A stretch of DNA of 64,000 nucleotides, from positions 744,001-808,000 of the forward strand of contig CAWDMX010000001.1 in assembly GCA_963803545.1 (NCBI GenBank). Reading direction: 5' to 3'. The notes under the pieces are model-generated. The model searched no databases, was not told the origin of the DNA, and saw only the letters and a program-made list of their open reading frames with translations. Source of the stretch: Legionella_C sp963803545. Its GTDB lineage: Bacteria; Pseudomonadota; Gammaproteobacteria; Legionellales; Legionellaceae. Of the stretch, positions 61,718 to 64,000 are shown piece after piece. The number at the start of each line of letters is the position of its first letter. Positions within the stretch are counted from its first letter, which is position 1. Made by a program: the position numbers and the translations under genes.

Positions 61718-62880
61718 TAATTGATGCCAAAAGTAGAATTTTCTCGTACCCTTTACGCAGGAGATTCTGCATGAAAAAATCAAAATTTAGTGACAGTCAA
61801 ATTATGTCGATCATCAAGCAAAGTGAAGCATGCGTACCTGTTCCAGAACTTTGTCGTGAACATGGCATGAGTTCAGCAACGTTTTATAAATGGCGTGCAA
61901 AATATGGTGGCCTGGACTTGCCGATGATGACCCGACTAAAAGAGCTCGAGTCTGAAAATGCCCGTTTGAAGAAGATGTACGCTGAAGAGCGCCTAAAATC
62001 TGAGATTCTTCGCGAGGTGCTTGAAAAAAAGTAGTTAAGCCATCCAGTCGAAAGCAGCTTGCACAGAAAGCCGTGCAGGAAAAATTTATCTCCGTACGGA
62101 TGGCCTGTTGTTTATTTAGCATTAGTGAAACTTGCTATCGTTACCAATTGAAGCTGAATGATGAAAATGCTCATATTGCAGACTGGTTGTTGCGTTTGAC
62201 TAAAAATAATCGCAATTGGGGTTTTGGCCTTTGTTTTTTATATTTGCGTAACGTTAAAGGTTACAAATGGAACCATAAGCGTGTTTATCGTATTTATAGA
62301 GAGCTCGAGCTGAATTTAAGAATCAAACCCAAAAAGCGGTTAATTAGGGAAAAGCCAGAGGCGCTAACGGTTCCTCAAGCAATAAACGAATGCTGGTCAA
62401 TGGATTTTATGCATGATCAGTTACAAAACGGGCGTAGTTATCGTTTATTTAACGTGATTGATGACTTCAATCGAGAAGGCCTTACCATTGAAGCTGACTT
62501 CTCTTTGCCTGCTGAGCGTGTGATTAGGGCGCTTGATCAGGTTATTGAGTGGCGTGGTAAGCCTTTTCAGATACGTTGTGATAATGGACCTGAATATATC
62601 AGTCACTTGCTTACACAATGGGCTGAAAAACACAAAATAACGCTATTGTTTATTCAGCCAGGCAACCCACAACAAAATGCCTATGTTGAGCGTTATAACA
62701 GAACCGTACGATATGATTGGTTAAACCAGTATTTATTTAGTACGATCGAGGAAGTTCAGAATATGGCCACAAAATGGTTGTGGTCTTATAACAACGAACG
62801 GCCTAACATGGCAATTGGAGGTATACCGCCCAGACAAAAACTGAAATTAGTAGCTTAGTTTCTACTTTTAGCGTCAGTTA
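61718..62880 (+). mobile_element. IS3-family element, complete
   Basis: 1163 bp. Ends: TAATTGATGCCAAAAGTAGAA-type at 61718 and, on the minus strand, TAACTGACGCTAAAAGTAGAA-type ending 62880, differing at three positions. Flanked by AAA on each side, consistent with a 3-bp duplication. Contains orfA and orfB. Confidence 0.85.
61771..62858 (+). CDS. IS3-family transposase OrfAB
   Basis: OrfA (61771-62034) is an 87-residue HTH_Tnp_1 protein: KFSDSQIMSIIKQSEACVPV, CREHGMSSATFYKWRAKYGG, then a leucine-zipper-like helix ending LREVLEKK. OrfB carries the rve domain: NECWSMDFMHDQLQNGRSYR, FQIRCDNGPEYISHLLTQWA and QQNAYVERYNRTVRYDWLNQ, ending NMAIGGIPPRQKLKLVA. The join is the A7G stretch at the end of orfA (GAAAAAAAGTAG), the usual -1 slippage site. 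No breaks, so probably active. Confidence 0.92.
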
Positions 62881-62892
62881 AAAATGGGGGGA

Positions 62893-63252
62893 TTACCGAT
62901 CGTTTCTAGTTTTACCATACTCTCTTATAAAGTCAGATAAGACGCTTTGCTGTAAAGGGTGGTTAAAATATGTTTCTGAGGTATATAAGAACATATAGGC
63001 TAAGCTTAAAAGGGCATACAACATAAGTATTGTAATAAAGTAATAAGCTCCATTAGATAAAAAAATTCTTTCATTAATCTGTTGGGCTAAAGTTTTTTTA
63101 GTTGAGATTGCCAGATTAACTTCAGATCGAACGTGCAATGTTTGATGCAAGTAATCTTTAGAAAGTTCCTTGGTAGGCCACATACTATCAACCCATTTAG
63201 TGAAAAGTACACCAATAACACTTACTAAGATACTTTGAAAAAGGGGCGACAT
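62893..63252 (-). CDS. Membrane protein, possibly the N-terminal half of a split gene
   Basis: 119 residues. Helices at about 5-20 (QSILVSVIGVLFTKWVDSMW) and 72-95 (YYFITILMLYALLSLAYMFL), with a charged middle (LHQTLHVRSEVNLAISTKKT). It ends REYGKTRNDR at a TAA 12 bp before the IS3 edge. The stop is in genomic sequence, so the protein may be complete; but the same frame continues past the IS into the fragment at 61499-61717, so it may equally be a larger protein ended by a nonsense codon. No family recognised. Confidence 0.5.
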   Translation of the reverse strand: MSPLFQSILVSVIGVLFTKWVDSMWPTKELSKDYLHQTLHVRSEVNLAISTKKTLAQQINERIFLSNGAYYFITILMLYALLSLAYMFLYTSETYFNHPLQQSVLSDFIREYGKTRNDR

Positions 63253-63363
63253 GATGAGAATATTTCCTTACAAATGCTAAAGCGTCTTACTCCATCTTTC
63301 TACATTGCTTCTACATGAGAATTTCAGAACTTCGGTGTTATTCGCCACAACCCTTATGTGGTG

Positions 63364-63439
63364 TGGCTCCCCGGGACGGGCTCGAACCGCCGACCTAATG
63401 ATTAACAGTCATCCGCTCTACCGACTGAGCTACCGGGGA
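63364..63439 (-). tRNA. tRNA-Asn (anticodon GTT)
   Basis: On the minus strand: acceptor TCCCCGG pairs with CCGGGGA, discriminator G and encoded CCA at the 3' end; D-arm TAGCTCAGTCGGTAGAGC; anticodon loop CTGTTAA with GTT; T-arm GGTTCGAGCCC. All arms are intact. The 3' end faces the IS-rich region on its left, an orientation compatible with island integration at this gene, but no duplicated 3' end was found. Confidence 0.97.
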
Positions 63440-63493
63440 ATGTGGGCAGAATCTTAAATGGATTCTGGCTTTTGGTCAAGAGGTTATTGCAAT

Positions 63494-64000
63494 TTATTGA
63501 CAAAATTTTTGTAACCGGTCCATGGCGTCGGTTAACAGGGGCATGCTTGTTGCGAAAGATAATCGAATACAGCCCTCACTCCCAAACGCGGAACCTGGGA
63601 CTAGGGCAAGGCCGGACTGTTGCAGTAAAGTGTTGGCAAATTCTATATCGTTTTGGTAGCCTTTTTTTTCAATAATCGATTGCACATTGGGGAAAATATA
63701 AAAAGTTCCATCGGCCGGAATTACGTCGATTCCAGGTATAGCTATCAACCTGTCTATTAAGTAGTTGTGGCGTTGCTGAAAGGTTTGCACCATCTTATGT
63801 ACGGTTTCTTGTTCACCATTTAAAGCCGCAACCGCGGCTTTTTGTGCAATGGAGCAGGGGTTGGAAGTGGATTGAGACTGGATAGTTTTCATCGCGTTGA
63901 TTAAGGGAGCGGGGCCTCCGGCATAGCCTATTCTCCATCCGGTCATAGCGTAGGCCTTAGAAACACCGTTAAGCACGACCGTTCGGTCGTATAGCTCAGG
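63494..64000 (-). CDS. Class I/II PLP aminotransferase (aspartate aminotransferase-like), C-terminal part
   Basis: 169 codons are present; the gene continues beyond the window. The PLP-lysine motif is NGVSKAYAMTGWRIGYAGGP (Lys in SKAYAMTGWR), followed by SQSTSNPCSIAQKAAVAALN and a C-terminal small domain with ADGTFYIFPNV and EGCIRLSFATSM (the substrate-carboxylate Arg in the SEGCIRLSFA motif). This is typical of type I-gamma aspartate aminotransferases (AspC/AspB). Cytoplasmic amino-acid metabolism, a housekeeping gene. A small inverted repeat (CAGAATC/GATTCTG, 63447-63467) lies between it and tRNA-Asn. Confidence 0.92.
   Translation of the reverse strand, partial: PELYDRTVVLNGVSKAYAMTGWRIGYAGGPAPLINAMKTIQSQSTSNPCSIAQKAAVAALNGEQETVHKMVQTFQQRHNYLIDRLIAIPGIDVIPADGTFYIFPNVQSIIEKKGYQNDIEFANTLLQQSGLALVPGSAFGSEGCIRLSFATSMPLLTDAMDRLQKFCQ

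Noticed and set aside
63361..63440. att site duplicated from the tRNA-Asn 3' end
   Set aside because: No second copy of the T-arm/acceptor sequence was found by eye in the window.
1..64000. CRISPR array
   Set aside because: No regularly spaced repeat-spacer pattern; the only phased repeats are the three short ones at 51078-51143.

Overview
The window looks like chromosomal DNA of a Legionella-type gammaproteobacterium (order Legionellales). This is inferred, not proven. The reasons are two good tandem PmrA-type boxes (the Dot/Icm effector-gene motif of Legionella and Coxiella) in front of effector-like genes, a 3458-residue protein ending in an OTU cysteine-protease domain, a DUF1566 exported protein, several coiled-coil/transmembrane proteins of effector type, and a dense population of IS6, IS3, IS21, IS630, IS110, IS256 and IS982 elements.

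Layout. 1-10.8 kb: edge of a NagX-like membrane protein, a MepB-family protein, an SGNH hydrolase, a PmrA-boxed effector candidate, an acyltransferase-3/SGNH O-acyltransferase and a 1451-residue protein with a phosphatase-like P-loop. 10.8-13.6 kb: a composite IS6 transposon with an exact 8-bp target duplication. 13.7-31.9 kb: small exported proteins, a DUF1566 protein, a BspA-type leucine-rich-repeat protein, the giant beta-solenoid/OTU protein, two related secreted proteins, an outer-membrane barrel and a second PmrA-boxed membrane protein. 32-36 kb: a plus-strand run of resistance-type or small-molecule-response genes (beta-lactamase-like, GNAT-GrpB, WYL regulator, VOC, broken EVE protein, GyrI-like). 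36-40 kb: umuDC with an altered UmuD, a promoter-terminator unit that may be an sRNA or micro-gene, a SLOG/Mo-carrier protein and a GST. 40-56 kb: an AT-rich, IS-filled zone that keeps a TPR protein, a thioesterase, hipBA with its operators and an AbiEi-Fic fusion. 56.9-61.5 kb: a microcin C-like RiPP operon. 61.7-64 kb: an intact IS3 element, a split membrane-protein gene, tRNA-Asn and the end of an aminotransferase gene.

The most interesting system is at 56882-61455: a 32-residue cationic peptide, a terminator-like hairpin, a ThiF/MccB-like adenylating enzyme, a single-domain ClpA/B-type AAA+ ATPase, an MFS exporter, and convergently an S66 (MccF-like) peptidase. The order peptide-hairpin-ThiF-exporter plus S66 peptidase is that of microcin C clusters. 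Two things are not: the peptide ends in Pro instead of Asn, and an AAA+ protein sits inside the operon. An IS630 element lies 13 bp upstream of the peptide start and has cut the operon from its upstream DNA.
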